A stretch of 64,000 bases of DNA, from NCBI GenBank assembly GCA_030512335.1, contig JAULSU010000001.1, positions 4,340,001 through 4,404,000 on the forward strand, read 5' to 3'. The position numbers and the translations under genes are program-made. Source of the stretch: Immersiella caudata (taxonomy: Eukaryota > Ascomycota > Sordariomycetes > Sordariales > Lasiosphaeriaceae). The notes beneath the pieces are model-generated. The model searched no databases, was not told the DNA's origin, and worked only from the letters and a program-made list of their open reading frames with translations. Below, one piece after another: positions 13,001-24,700 of this stretch. The stretch's first letter is position 1, and each line of letters opens with the position of its first letter.

Positions 13001-15726
13001 TAGCCCTTTCGTTTCCTTTCTTTGCGTGGATCATCAGTGGTTCAACAAATGACTTGGTGACGTAAGCAAGCATGTCCGCCTCGTCCTCCTTCCCCGTGGC
13101 AACGGCGACACCAGCTGTCCAGAGTTGGGTATATGCATCGAAGATGGCTTCTTGAGTGGAAATCAGGGAAGATGAAACCGATTCCAGAGTTGGGAAAATA
13201 TCGCCTAGGTTGACATTCTCAGAGTCTTCGGTCGAGGTTTTGTAGTACACCTTACGAGACCAGAGATGTCCCAATGCAAGGAATGCTCCCTCCGCAGCGT
13301 TCAGACCTTGGCCAGAGGCTGTCTTGAAGGGCTTTGCAGCTGTCGTCAACGATGCGTTGGACCTTGCCAGCGACTCCTGGGAGCAAGATGGATGGGCGGC
13401 TAGTATTCCGAATGCTCTTGCGCCGAGAACACGAACCTCCTTGTTGTTAGAGGTAATGAGGGGGAGGAGCTCGTTGGAGCGGAGTGCGAGGGCAGCAAGC
13501 ACAGACTCGGGCGCAAAGCATGCAAGATCAACAAAGGTCGTCGCACACGGCTCAACGACTTTGGCGCTTTGCTTTACCATTCCCTCAAATGCGGCCAGAA
13601 GGAGGCGGTATATAGCCCAGTTTCCATCGTCCTGTGAGCTAATGTAGTCTCGAATAGTCTGCCGTGTTTCCAAATTTGAGCGGCTGCGCGTCTCCAGCTG
13701 GCTCTCCCATCCTGGATCCGTTTTGAAGTCTTCCAGTGCCGAAAGGAACAGCACACGCTTGCAGTACTCGAGAGCGACAGGAAATGCGAAAAAGGCGTCG
13801 CCGGGGAAGTTTTGAAAGATCGATTTCTCGTCAACATCCATCCCTCCGCCAGCTTTGCCGGGAGGCTGAAGCGAGGAGCCTGCGGCGCTTTCGGTGATAT
13901 TCTCCTGGAAGAAGGCTCGCACCATGTGGCGCCAGTCTGGCAAGCTTTTGGAAGCATCGTCGTCGGCATAGTACGCCCAGGGATCCAGGCCTTTGCGGCC
14001 TTCCTCGGTCACCTCACTGCGCTCTGTCCGTCGCCCGGCGATGGCCAAAAGATTGATCCACCTGGCATAAACATCGGAGAAGGGGAGACAAGTATTCGCC
14101 CACTTTGTAGCAGCATGCCGTGTGCTGCGAATCGCGTCCCCCGTGTCTTCGTCCTGGGTCATGTAGGCTAAGAGGATATGGCGCAACGGGCCGTAGACGC
14201 TTGCAAGTCGGGGGTGCTCGAGGACGGTGGTAAGGCTTGAAAGGGCACTCTCAATGTTCATAACAACATCGTGAGTTGGGTCTTCGGAGAGGGACCGGAA
14301 CAGCCACCCGGCGAGCGATAGGTACGACACATCGGTCATGGGGGCGCTTCGGGCGAGAATCCCGATCGTTTCGTAGGCTCTTGAGCGAAGTGCAATGTCA
14401 TCAAAGGACAGACTCTCAGGCTTTGGCCATCCTTGTTCCTCAACAAACCCCTTCAACAGGTCGATGATCGGCGCCCCTACTTTCCGGAAGTCGGTCTTGC
14501 TTGGACCGATCCGGGCAGCCCAGTTGAGAAACTCAAACTGGGCCTTGTGCAATTTTGCCAGTTCGAGACCATATGGCCGGGAAGTCTCTTCACTGGAATT
14601 CGCCTCGGTGACCATATTCTGTTTGAACGCAGCTAGAATCTCGTCGGTAAAGGTGGTGGCAACCTCGGACCTGCTCAACAAACTCAAGATCCGCGCACGA
14701 TAGGGGCTCGGCAGCTTGGAGTGGGCGTCAAACAGCTGGCGAACTGGGCGTTCATCTTCCAGAGACACCGAGGTTCTCTTGAGAAGGTCGTCACCAATGT
14801 TGGAGATGCGGAAGTCGGTGCTTGACGCGGCATAAATGGCGGGTAAAAATCGCTCCGCGTCGACAAATGCGCCGCTCGAGAGAAAAGCAGCAACCTTGAT
14901 CCGGGTCTCAGTGATGTTGAGGCCCTTGGCGCTGATATTCCAGGTATCCGGCTTGCCCAGGGTAAGGAACTTCACATCGGCCGCGGTGAGCCCAGGGGGG
15001 CTATCACCCCCGAATGGGCCGCGAAGGAGAAGCACCTTGCCCAGCCAGCTGGCCAGGAATTCGGAGTCCTTTGGACTTTCAAACACATCGTCCCGGAGGG
15101 CTACGTCCTCCTTGGAGCCGCGAGATGGCGGTTTGAAGTCGGCCAGCAGTCGCAGGATGACGTTGAACAAGTTGGGAACGGTGGGCGATGGCTCAGAGCG
15201 CAACACATCCGATCCGATGCTGCGGATGGCCTTGGGTATCAGAGCCCGTCGATCCTCCGGGTCAAGCCTCCTAGCACTATGTTGAATAAAGACGAGGTCA
15301 AAGTGCTTGAGGAGGACCGAGGTTGCGGATTTGTACTGATCCAACAGGGCGGCAACAGGCAGCACAATTCTGCAGCCGGGTCAGTGTGCAGGCCATGGCC
15401 AGACTGTCATTTTGCGTCACATACCCTGGAGCCTGGATAAAGGTTTCGACTCGTTTGCATACTTCAATGACCTGTTGGGGTGTGAGCGTCAGGGGCTGGT
15501 GAGGGCTGGTCGCCGTTGTGGAGCCGAGGGGCAGGGGCACAGGGGAGGGGCAGCTCACCTTGGTTTGGACCGACTTGTGCTCGCTGGCGAGTTTGAGCAG
15601 CAGGGCGGGGAGGTACACCTTCAGCAACTGCTGGAGTTTCTCCTCGTTATTGGCAACGGCTACGATGCGAAAGTCGACTTTGTCCACTAGGTCGAGCTCT
15701 CTCTGCTCGGTAGAGGCGGCCGCCAT
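10035..15726 (-). CDS. ECM29: Proteasome adaptor/scaffold Ecm29
   Basis: Large HEAT/ARM-repeat protein that tethers the 20S core to the 19S regulatory particle and quality-controls 26S proteasomes. Exons are 15726-15559, 15471-15425 and 15369-10035, giving about 1849 residues, close to the 1868 of yeast Ecm29. The N-terminus (LDLVDKVDFRIVAVANNEEKL) and the segment VIEVCKRVETFI followed by LPVAALLDQY are typical of the family. The rest is helical repeats, including the conserved RQACCGAISDLIAGRPF block in the middle. Both introns have good borders (GTGAGC...CAACAG; GTATGT...CTGCAG). The 5.3-kb last exon is open throughout, so the gene is intact. Confidence 0.97.
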
Positions 15727-16393
15727 GGCGAGGGCTGGCGATGGGTCGAGCGCCTGAGGTGGGGTTTGTTGACCAACTTGTGCAGTCGAGGAACAAGGTG
15801 AAAATCTGTCACAGTTGACGCGACTTCAAATATCTCAAATTCCAGCACTCTCTGTGGCAATCATGGCGCAGCTGCAGTCGTAAGCTCGGTGCCTCCGTGG
15901 TCTTGTTCTTGGTGGTCTTGATGTTTCAAGGGATGGTGGGCAGCATGAGCCTCATCCAGGCGGCAGGAGCGCACGCATTCAAGGCGCCAAGCGCACGCAA
16001 GCGGGTGAGTGACTAAGCACTCATCCAACACCCCTGTCTCAAAGTCCCACAACAAACGCGCACAATCTCACATCCTATTCCGGGATCACGCTGAGGCTTT
16101 CTCAGTTTAGGTGGCCGAGACGTAGGGAATAGCTCATGGCGATATTTACGCATCATAAACGACGCGCACAGAAACGGCACAATAACCTTTGCCATCTCCC
16201 TACATGGGCCCTAACCCTAATCGGAGCAAACTCCGTGAAGCGGATGACATGCATCCAGAGCTGCATGCGGATGCTTGCATAAGGCACACAAAAGCCGTGA
16301 AGGTGTTGTCACTTTGGAGGCAATCTAGGAGCAGGAGCTTCCAAAAGGCCAAAAAAAAAAAAAGAGAAGCGGTGATCGCTCACCACATGTTTG
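15727..16393. other. Intergenic upstream of ECM29
   Basis: Promoter side of ECM29. Contains the telobox-like tract CCCTAACCCTAA at 16209-16220 and a poly-A run at about 16352. No protein gene seen. Confidence 0.5.
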
Positions 16394-16483
16394 TCTCTTC
16401 GAGAGAGAATCGAGCCGGTGACCTTTCGGTATATGAATGTAACATTTACAGCCGAACGTGATAGCCAACTACACCACAAGGAG
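16394..16483 (-). pseudogene. tRNA-Tyr (GTA), intron-containing, degenerate 3' half
   Basis: The minus strand reads as a tRNA-Tyr. The 5' acceptor arm is CTCCTTG, the D arm is GTGTAGTTGGCTATCAC, and the anticodon stem TTCGG/CCGAA encloses the loop CTGTAA followed by an intron of about 15 nt after position 37, as is usual for fungal tRNA-Tyr. The 3' half is damaged. The T stem, which should mirror ACCGG, reads TCTCT, and the 3' acceptor CGAAGAG pairs with one mismatch and one wobble. The A box is good; the B box has a C in place of the first T (GGCTCGATTC). Likely a decaying copy; a weakly functional gene cannot be excluded. Confidence 0.6.
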
Positions 16484-18000
16484 CTTCTTTGTTGGAAGTG
16501 CGGAGTTTTAATTCCCCTCTCATGCAGTTCGCCAGATGGCGCGTCTCCAGTTCTCCACAAAACTCACGACAAAAAAAAATGGGTCAGGGGCGATTCAGGC
16601 GTAGAACTCATTGTCCTCTCAATGATGACTTGACATGTTTGGGCTTGCGGTGTATCCAAAAAAATTATGACGATCGTAGTGTTTGGCCCTGGATACAGCT
16701 AACGAATCAAGTGTGAATGCTGAAGACGCGGGAGAAATGGGCAGTTCCATGACGCTCTCAAGTCTGGTGGGACAAGGGCCGCCTGCTTGCGCCAGATATG
16801 TGAGACAACTAGATGATTATATGAGACTCCCACAATGGAAAATGAATAGTTATTGGGCTTTGTGAAGATAAAAAGATCATGTGCAGCTCTGTCTGGACTG
16901 CAGCCTTGGTCTCACCTTCCTTCCGAGCTCCAACACTCTAACGTACAGGGTCACAACGTGAAAAGTTTTCCGGGACCTCACGCAACTATTGACTTGCGTG
17001 ACGCTGGAATAACTCAACCTGGAATTTGGCCTGGGATTCTTGGGGCCTGGTTCCCCAGACCAGAGGAGAAAAGGCGGGTCTCGCAGAGAGAATGCCCCAT
17101 GGTTTTATTCGCATCCTTGTGCATGGACCACAAGACCTCCAGGGCTGCCACTCCATACTAAATTTATTGTTGAACTTATTTTCCACGTGATTCCCACGTG
17201 ATCTCTGAGGCCATCTAGACGCCAACAACATCTCCCCATCATGACGAAGTCGCCCGAATCTCATAGGGAATGATCAGCCTCAGATATTTGTCACATTGCT
17301 GCCAGAATGCGGAGCATATTTAGGTTTGTTGACGCTGCCTGCTCGCTTTTCCTAGCTCGGCGTACCCCGTCAACCTGAGCAACAGCACGCTGCAAATCTC
17401 AGAAACGCAGCTCTGGAAACATGCGAGCAGCTCGGCCCAATAAAAAAGAATCAAAACTCCTTCCCAGTGCCACCAGGGACACATTCAGCTTGATATGGAG
17501 AATCAGGAAGAAACTTGCCCTTTGCAGCATATTCATCATGGACTGACTTGGAGACTTTGAATCAAGCACTGGGGTATTCGAGCCAGTATCCGAAATTTTG
17601 ACCCCCGGGCAATGACAGCTTCATCAAGCCATCGACAGATATATCCAGCCCGCTACATTCGATGTAAGCGGACGGTAGAGCCGTCCCAGCGCGCACTCAT
17701 ACTAACAGTCTACAGGAAAATACTGCTGCCGCCATGAATTATCAAGGAGATAAGCATCTGCCATACTGAGCATCGAAACAGGACAGCCGGGCCAACGAGA
17801 CTCCTGACTAGTCCCAGGATCAAAGCTCGCCGTATTGATAGCTCGGCTAAATTCAATGTGCTCTTTGTGTCAGATGCGCAACAGGACGCTGACGTCGGTT
17901 GAAACAGGTCTCCGCCCCAGACAAGCAAGCCCCTATTTCACCCTTGACCCAAGGGACCCAGTTCCCCGCCGAGCCGAACAAGAAGATGAGCAGGAAGGAA
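16484..18000. other. Gene-poor stretch, no gene seen
   Basis: About 1.5 kb with only short overlapping open frames on both strands and no family match. This is the left edge of the gene-poor island. Confidence 0.5.
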
Positions 18001-18760
18001 AGGATATGAGGAAGTAATTCAATCCAAGAGGGCACGTTGATTCAACTGCCGCACATATAAGAGGGGGAGACACGATACCAGCTCGTCACTGGGAAGAGGT
18101 GGAAACACATCAAGGAATACTTGGAGAATACAAGGCAAGAGATGGAATATATACAGGAACCATACACGCGGAAGAGGAGGAGAATATACAAGAGTGGATA
18201 AGGAAGCGATCGATCGAATAAGGGGCTCAGGAGTCTCCACGCCTCGCTGAGAGTCCATTCCTTATATCACCGACGCGAATCCCGTATCGAATAGCCCCCT
18301 TCTGAACAAGACCGAACAAGAACTTAGAATAAGTCGAGCAGATTATAAGATCGGATCAAAACGTGACTCAAACGTACAAGATACCCGAGTTGGAAGACGT
18401 ACAAGGGAAAAACATAAAAGAGGCGGAAATACAATACACAGTGGAGTTGCGAAAGAGATGGAAACAGATATATGGTAGCACAATACAAGACATGGGCAAT
18501 ATATGGGAAATGGTCCACATCGAAGAGCTGGATAGTAATACATGGAGAGAATGTACAAGAGCCGGAATATGATACAAGAAACGACTGGAGGTTCAGTTGA
18601 TATCACTTCGACCAACCGAATAAGGGGCAAAAAGGGTGCCTTATCCACGCTTCGCCGAGAATTACCCCTTATATCGCCGACGCAGGCCCCATATCGAAGA
18701 GCCCCCTACCGAACGAGATGCGAGCCACCTGAGAGACCCAACGAGACGAGCGACCGAAAC
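18000..18760. repeat. Diverged ~400-bp direct duplication with hairpin core
   Basis: Two copies of a roughly 95-bp core lie 402 bp apart: 18215-18307 and 18617-18714. Both begin CGAATAAGGGGC, share TTATATC(A/G)CCGACGC in the middle and end in GCCCCCTTCTGAAC or GCCCCCTACCGAAC. I estimate about three quarters identity by eye, many differences being C/T or G/A transitions. Each core contains an inverted repeat, ATAAGG...CCTTAT, extended in copy 2 to ATAAGGGG (18620-18627) and CCCCTTAT (18665-18672). The purine-rich sequence before each core (GAGATGGAA, ATATA, AATACAAG words) is also loosely similar, so the duplicated unit is probably the whole 400 bp. It may be a solo-LTR- or MITE-like remnant; I see no transposase or gag/pol. 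Confidence 0.6.
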
Positions 18761-18775
18761 CCCGAGCAAGTAGAC

Positions 18776-18847
18776 TGAACTAGAAGCCTGAACAAAAGAC
18801 CTGAACAAAAACCCTGAACAAAAAACCTGAACAAATAGCCCGAAAAA
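18776..18847. repeat. Short tandem array, ~13-14 nt unit (cctGAACAAAAa)
   Basis: Five to six imperfect units of the form GAACAAAA(A/G)(A/C)CCT follow each other directly after the 400-bp duplication, starting from GAACTAGAAGCCT and decaying into GAAAAAGTCC. Tract length is about 70 nt. No coding potential is evident. Confidence 0.75.
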
Positions 18848-18849
18848 GT

Positions 18850-21800
18850 CCAACAACCGACAAGACCGGCTCGAACGAGAATCGAACGTGATGACCGAAC
18901 GATACGATCGAACCGATCGAGGAGAATAAAGAAGAAGTGTAAGAAACAAATATACCGAGACCGGCGGCCCCGAAGCCACAAGCGCCGAGAAGATACAACA
19001 TAGCCAAGCCGAGGACAAATCCAACAACACCGAGTACAAGGCCGAGAAGAAAACCAAGACAATACGCCGAGACCCACAACCAACTCCGGACCCGGAGCAC
19101 CGCGAAGACGTACAATACGTACCTAATCCCGTCCATTCGAAATTATCATTAAATCACCAGCAAAGATTCAAAAACGCAATCAAGCCATCATCAAGCCATC
19201 ACAAGACTCGTCAAACACGTGCACCAAGTCCAACAACGAGCCTGCTTAAAGCTACATATCCACAACGACCTCCGCAACGTTCAGCCCCCAAACTAGGCAT
19301 TTCAACCAGCTTCCAACAAACACCTCGGTGTGGACATCCGGGCCGATCTTAGGGCTCACCTTCATATCAACCCGTCATCGACCCTGGCCAAGGCTGGCCG
19401 GAAAGTGGGTACCCAGCGCCCACGCAGTCGACGGCAACACATATGCCACGTTGTCGACAAAGACCTTGTCAAGAAACCGCCGACAGACCTGCAGCCATCA
19501 CATCACACCACATGCAAGAACCACACGAAACAAAACGCAGTCAGCACCCCCTGAGCACCCGAAACGGGGGATACTCACACGTCTGAAATCTCACCACACC
19601 TCCCGCCACAGTACCGGATAGTATCCGCATCTCTGCCGTTCCCACCGGATCAGGACCACCACAAAGTTTATCACATTTCCCCTGCCAAGCCCACCCCAAA
19701 ACCTCGTATTTGTTTCCCCTCCTACTACCAACTGATTGGACACACGTTTCGGAACACTTACGGAACAACAGCCCATTTGGCCATCAATGCCGCGCATATT
19801 GATCGTCATGCGCACCTCTCTGGATCCCGCGAGCCCGTCACCTCCCTGACCGGGTAACCAAGGGCCACGCGTTCAGCCTGTGGAAATTTCCGATCGTTTT
19901 TCCTTCCTAGGCAGGGTTCGATTGGCTGTGCGCCCCCTGAGGCTCAGGCTGTTTGGTTTTCTACCGTGTCTTGGGTCTTGGCTGAATGGGGAAATGTTCT
20001 GGAAGGACTCGACGGAAGCTCTAAGGAATCTCGACGTCCAGGGCGGCAAACTTCAAGCCGGTGGCTATCCAGCCTCAGTCTGGGTTGATAATGGTCTGCA
20101 CCCAGCCCAGACGGCCGGGAAAGAGCGGGTTCGGGTTTCTACCGCGTCGTCGTTGACGTTGCGGAATGCCACCTCGCCATAGAGCCTTTGGCCCGAAAAC
20201 TGCCTGAGATCGGTTGATTTTGATCGGGTGCTCGTCGAGACACGGAGCGCCCCTTGCGCTGCCGTGCTCGAGGAACATGCCCACAGCCGAAGCGGGGAGA
20301 CGCCGGTAGCTGGCGGAAAGGCCAGCTCGTGCATGTCAAGCTTGACGGGTTCCAAGACCGGCATTGGGAAACTCGCGCAGGATACAACTTGGTAGCCCGT
20401 CCTCCGTGCCCGATGCCATCTGACAACTGCGCTTTTGGCGACAGTCTCCACTGGAATACAAGGGCCCGACCTCCTTCTCCCCGGGCTCCAGGTCCGGACC
20501 TCCACACGATAAATCAAACAGGCTGCATTCTCTTCAGCCAAGTGCCGACGAGTGCGTATCGACAGCTGGCGTGGGAGTTTGCACAGTCTATCCAAGCAAC
20601 CCATTTTGGTTCACACCAACGGGGACAGCATCATTTGGACATTGGTGGCGGATAATCCCCGAGGTACGGTCGGAGAACCTTGAGATGTGGCGAGTTTCGG
20701 ACGTGTACAAAGTCCAACGATCGTTCAAGTTCGGGATGGATAGAGACGGCACATCCGGAAGTTGGGAGATCTGGCCTAATTCTCGGCGGCGCAACCTTGG
20801 CGCGCTCGTGGCAGCTAAAGGTTCGCACGCGCAAGGGGGCAGACGCTTTTCGTGTTCTCGACTGCTGCAATGACCCTTCCAGCGAAGTTGAGGGAGCGAG
20901 GTACCCAGATGCTGGCGCCCTGGGATAGTTTCACATTTCCCAACGCTTGCGTCATGATGCTCGGACTGGCCTTGTGGCGGTGAGAGGTCTGGATCGGTGG
21001 CTTCATAGAGTAGCCGATGTTACCCAGTTGCAGTCTGTAGCCACCATCACAGGTCTGATGCCTGGCAGGTCAACTACATATAAGGTTGGCGCAATCCTTA
21101 CGAGGCGGCCCGTATCCCGATCCGAAGGGGAGCGCCGTCTTGTACATGGGCGTGAGCGTAGAGGGCCTTCTCTTTCCCGTCATTGGCTCCATTAGGGGAA
21201 AAGCAGGAGCCATTCCATCCACCGCACTCTATACCTGCCCAATCAAGTGGCCGATTATATTACCTTTGTGGTGACGCCGACAAGGGGAGGGGGCGTACGC
21301 GAGGTCAACGGCACGCGTTCGTGCAGGACAAGAGAGGGAAGCCGAACGCACAGGTTGTGGAATGCTGTTGAGAACAGTTGAGCTCATCGGCTATCTTTGT
21401 TATCTCTGTGACGGAAAAGACACCCCCGCAGAAAGCAGGTCGATGATGACTGCGAGTTTATCTGGCCGGGAGGGCGAGTTGATTGTCTAGTGGTCACTTC
21501 ACTGGAGCACGCTCGCGGCAAGCGACCGCAGCAGAGCCAGGAGCCAGCGGTCAAGCTTTGCGGGGACAACACACAAAGCAGCCGGGGAAAGAGGGGCTCC
21601 GGCGAGCCCGGAGGCCGGGCCTTTCGCCGGTGATGCTCCGCAGTGATTAGGATTTGGCTGTCAGTGCAGAAGCCCCGCAACTGAGCTGTTCTTCTCAGCC
21701 GAGAAGAAAACCATTGACGATGTTGGGGGACCGTGGAAAACGCCGCGTGGTGTTGTGTGTGTGGGTTGAACGGCCGCCCCTCGGCAAGCATGGTGTATAG

Positions 21801-24700
21801 CTACATCGGTGACCAGAGACTCTGTGTGAGTCTTACGTACGGAAACCCTCATGGGTACATGCGTACAAAGTCTGCAGATGTGTGTTGGGGAAAGCCAATC
21901 GAGTGAGAGGTGCGGATGCACGCAGGTCTTGGGGTAAAAGTACCTGATAGGGGCACCCCCCTCACGGACCTGATGCTTCGAATGCCGACTTCGACTGACT
22001 CGTCAACATCGCCGACGACACAGGCTGGCTTCAATGATAACCGCAACGCTTTGGGAGACCAGGGCCTCGCGGTCGCTGGCGCTGCCCGACTTCTAGGAGG
22101 CTTGGCATTTACGGACAGAGCGACAACGGCGTGTTGCAAAGGCCTCGACAAAAAGGGATGATGACAGGGGTGCCGTAGATCCAGGGATTCCAGAAGCTGG
22201 GTTAGCTTCTGTGGGGAGAATTTGCGGGAGATGAACGTCAATGCCATGTGGCAGTCAAGATGGCTGGGACCGTCGCACCTAACCAAGTCCGGCCTTGCGA
22301 AACTCCGGCCTCTGCGATCACCGTTCGCAGCACACCTGGTCCCGAGCGGCCGTTGCAACCTGTGATGGATATATCCGAGCAGCCCGAATGGCGGAGGTCT
22401 CAGGACCCGCCCTGCGATTCGGTGTGCGGAGCCGTGGCTAAGCCAATGCAGGTCATCGGAATGGTGTGCATTTGCTGGAGCAAGTCCTGCGCATCATGCA
22501 CAGCGAGCCCTCAGCAAGCCTCAAACTCCGACTACGCGGCCTGCCTGAGATGGACCCGGACTGGAGCAAATACCACCGACCCGGAACATTCTTGTTTTTG
22601 GGGAGAAAAGAACACCGTTTTCCAGACGCTCGACAGCAGGAAGATGGGCATGTGCGACGGGATGACGTGGGTGTTAGCGCGAAGCAACCAAGCTGAGACA
22701 CGTTGGGATTGGGCAGCACGTTGGGGAGAGCTTTCAGGGCTTCGCGCTCCATCGTTTCCTGCGCGTAAATGGTTGGGGCAGCAAATGGCGAAATTGCGCA
22801 TATATGCTGGCCGAGTTTAGGCGGACGAGCTGCCCTCGTTCCGCTTCCCACTGTGCAGCGCTCTGAGACTGCTACGCGATGCGATTTGTCGAACCAGGCC
22901 TGCGGGATTTGGACCTCGTTCCCTTGCTTCCCATATATGACTGTTGTGGCGCCACTCCCACTATTCCTACCCCATCCCCCAGAGGGCATTCGTGGCTGTC
23001 GTCGGCGTGTCGGCCTGGGCATCCTTGCGCGCTGGCGACCTTGTGAATTTCTTTTGGCCGGCCGGATCCCGTGCGTCTCGCTCGGCGTCAACTAGGGGGC
23101 GGTCGAAGCGCAGGGAGCTGCGATGGCGCCACCCAGATCGCGGGGAGTGTCGTAATGGGAGAAAATCCCGGCATTTTGGGGCGGACAGCCCTGTCGAAGT
23201 TCAAAAGCCGCGACGAATTCTGTGTTCGACATTGATGTATTCTGCGCGCTGTTTGATGGTTTTCGTCTTGACTAGTAGCAGGTGTTGGGTCCAGGGCTGT
23301 CCTGAGGACAGCTGCACCTGGACTGATCTCCGTAGGGCAGAGGCCATCGGAAACGAAACAAATGCAACCATGCTCAACCCCAAACCAGGACATGCATGAG
23401 AGAAAAAGTTAGACTGCCGGTCTTTCCGGATTCCTCAACCGCCCCAAGCTCTAGCCTAGCCACGGCAACAGCCGACAAGTTTGCATCCGGCTTCTTCCTC
23501 CCTCCGGCAAGGAGAAACTCTCTAGCAGAAACATGCGACTTGCTCGCAATGCTGCGTTGGGAGCAGCTTGTAGTCGGGTCGAAGCGACAAGGGGGTTCTG
23601 CCTGTCGGTCCGACGGGGAAGGTGCTGGGAAAGGGGTGCCAGCGTTCCTTGTGACCACCAACCGCAGCCATGGTTGAGCGGCGCCTTGGAGCCTCTGCCA
23701 TCCCATCCGCTTGGCGGGAGTGCAGCCGTCACCTTGCCGTCACCTCGCAGCCACGTTTCCCGCGATCTCAACTGCGCGACACAGGCCCTTGCCCTTTGTC
23801 CTACGACTCCACTCCGTTTGACCAAAAGAATTTTCCTCGACTTCTGCGCTTCCCCACTGGGGGGTACGGGCACGCATTCTGCTCCACCACGCTGACGATG
23901 CCGGACTGGGTTCCGTAGGTCATGTTAGCCGGGTAGGGGGTTCGTGCTTGTCACCATGCTGATCCCGAGCCGCCGTCGTATGCCCTGTCCGGCGCGGCTC
24001 TATATGAGAGCAATTCTTCCCTACCAAGAGTGGCCGCATAACCATCTTCGTGCGGGTTCGTGGACAACCACGGTTCTCCCGCCCTCGTTGCCCACGCCGG
24101 GAGAGTCTCTCTTTTGCGGGTTTGTTAGCGGCAACGGGATGCTGTGCTCGACTTCGCCCTGACGTAGTCTATCTAGCGGGCGCGGGAGCTTGTCGCGCCG
24201 CATATCAAGCGACGACATTTGCTGAAAGCAGCCGCGAGCGCCCTGCGGGGTGGGGTGACGAAGCTTGGTTCGTGTTGAGGACGCGGATCAAGTGAGTACT
24301 GGTATGGGAAAAATTGGCTTCTCCTTGCATGCAACATGTGAAGCGGCGGCGTCGATGCCTGCGTGTCCGGCACGGGTCACCGAGGAAGGTCGTTGGACGC
24401 CTCGGTTGTTGGGTCTTCGGGCTTCACGCCCGTCCTGCTCTCCCCTCTGCACGCTGCTTCTCGGCGATGTGGTTGGCCAATCTGTGCAGCGCAGACCGCG
24501 AATGGCGCGTGCATCCAATGTCTGGAGCTCGGTAGACTGATGGTGCGTTGAGCTGCCCGGCGTCGGTCGTCAGTCGTGGTGATGGTGGCGAGCCTTTTCT
24601 GTCTAAGTAGGTGTCCGCCCGCAGACTGAACCTAGTGGGAGGGGTGAGCTCAGGTCGGATGAGCTCAGGTACTGCGACCTGCTGAGGCAGAACGTGGCTG
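18850..24700. other. Gene-poor GC-rich island, possible decayed genes
   Basis: Nearly 6 kb without an intact gene. Several stretches have the look of broken coding sequence: open frames of 80-210 codons on opposite strands, interrupted by stops and with apparent frame changes (for example 20065-20604 minus, 20254-20655 plus, 20947-21371 plus, 22453-23091 minus). None shows a motif chain I can assign. No LTRs, terminal inverted repeats or transposase motifs were recognised, and base composition stays GC-rich rather than AT-rich. Confidence 0.45.

Noticed and set aside
20065..20604. 179-codon minus-strand frame as a candidate polyketide synthase piece
   Set aside because: No ketosynthase, acyltransferase, dehydratase or carrier motif could be found in any frame nearby.
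17000..24700. Retrotransposon or DNA transposon with coding capacity
   Set aside because: No reverse transcriptase (YxDD), integrase or DDE transposase motif and no paired terminal repeats were recognised.
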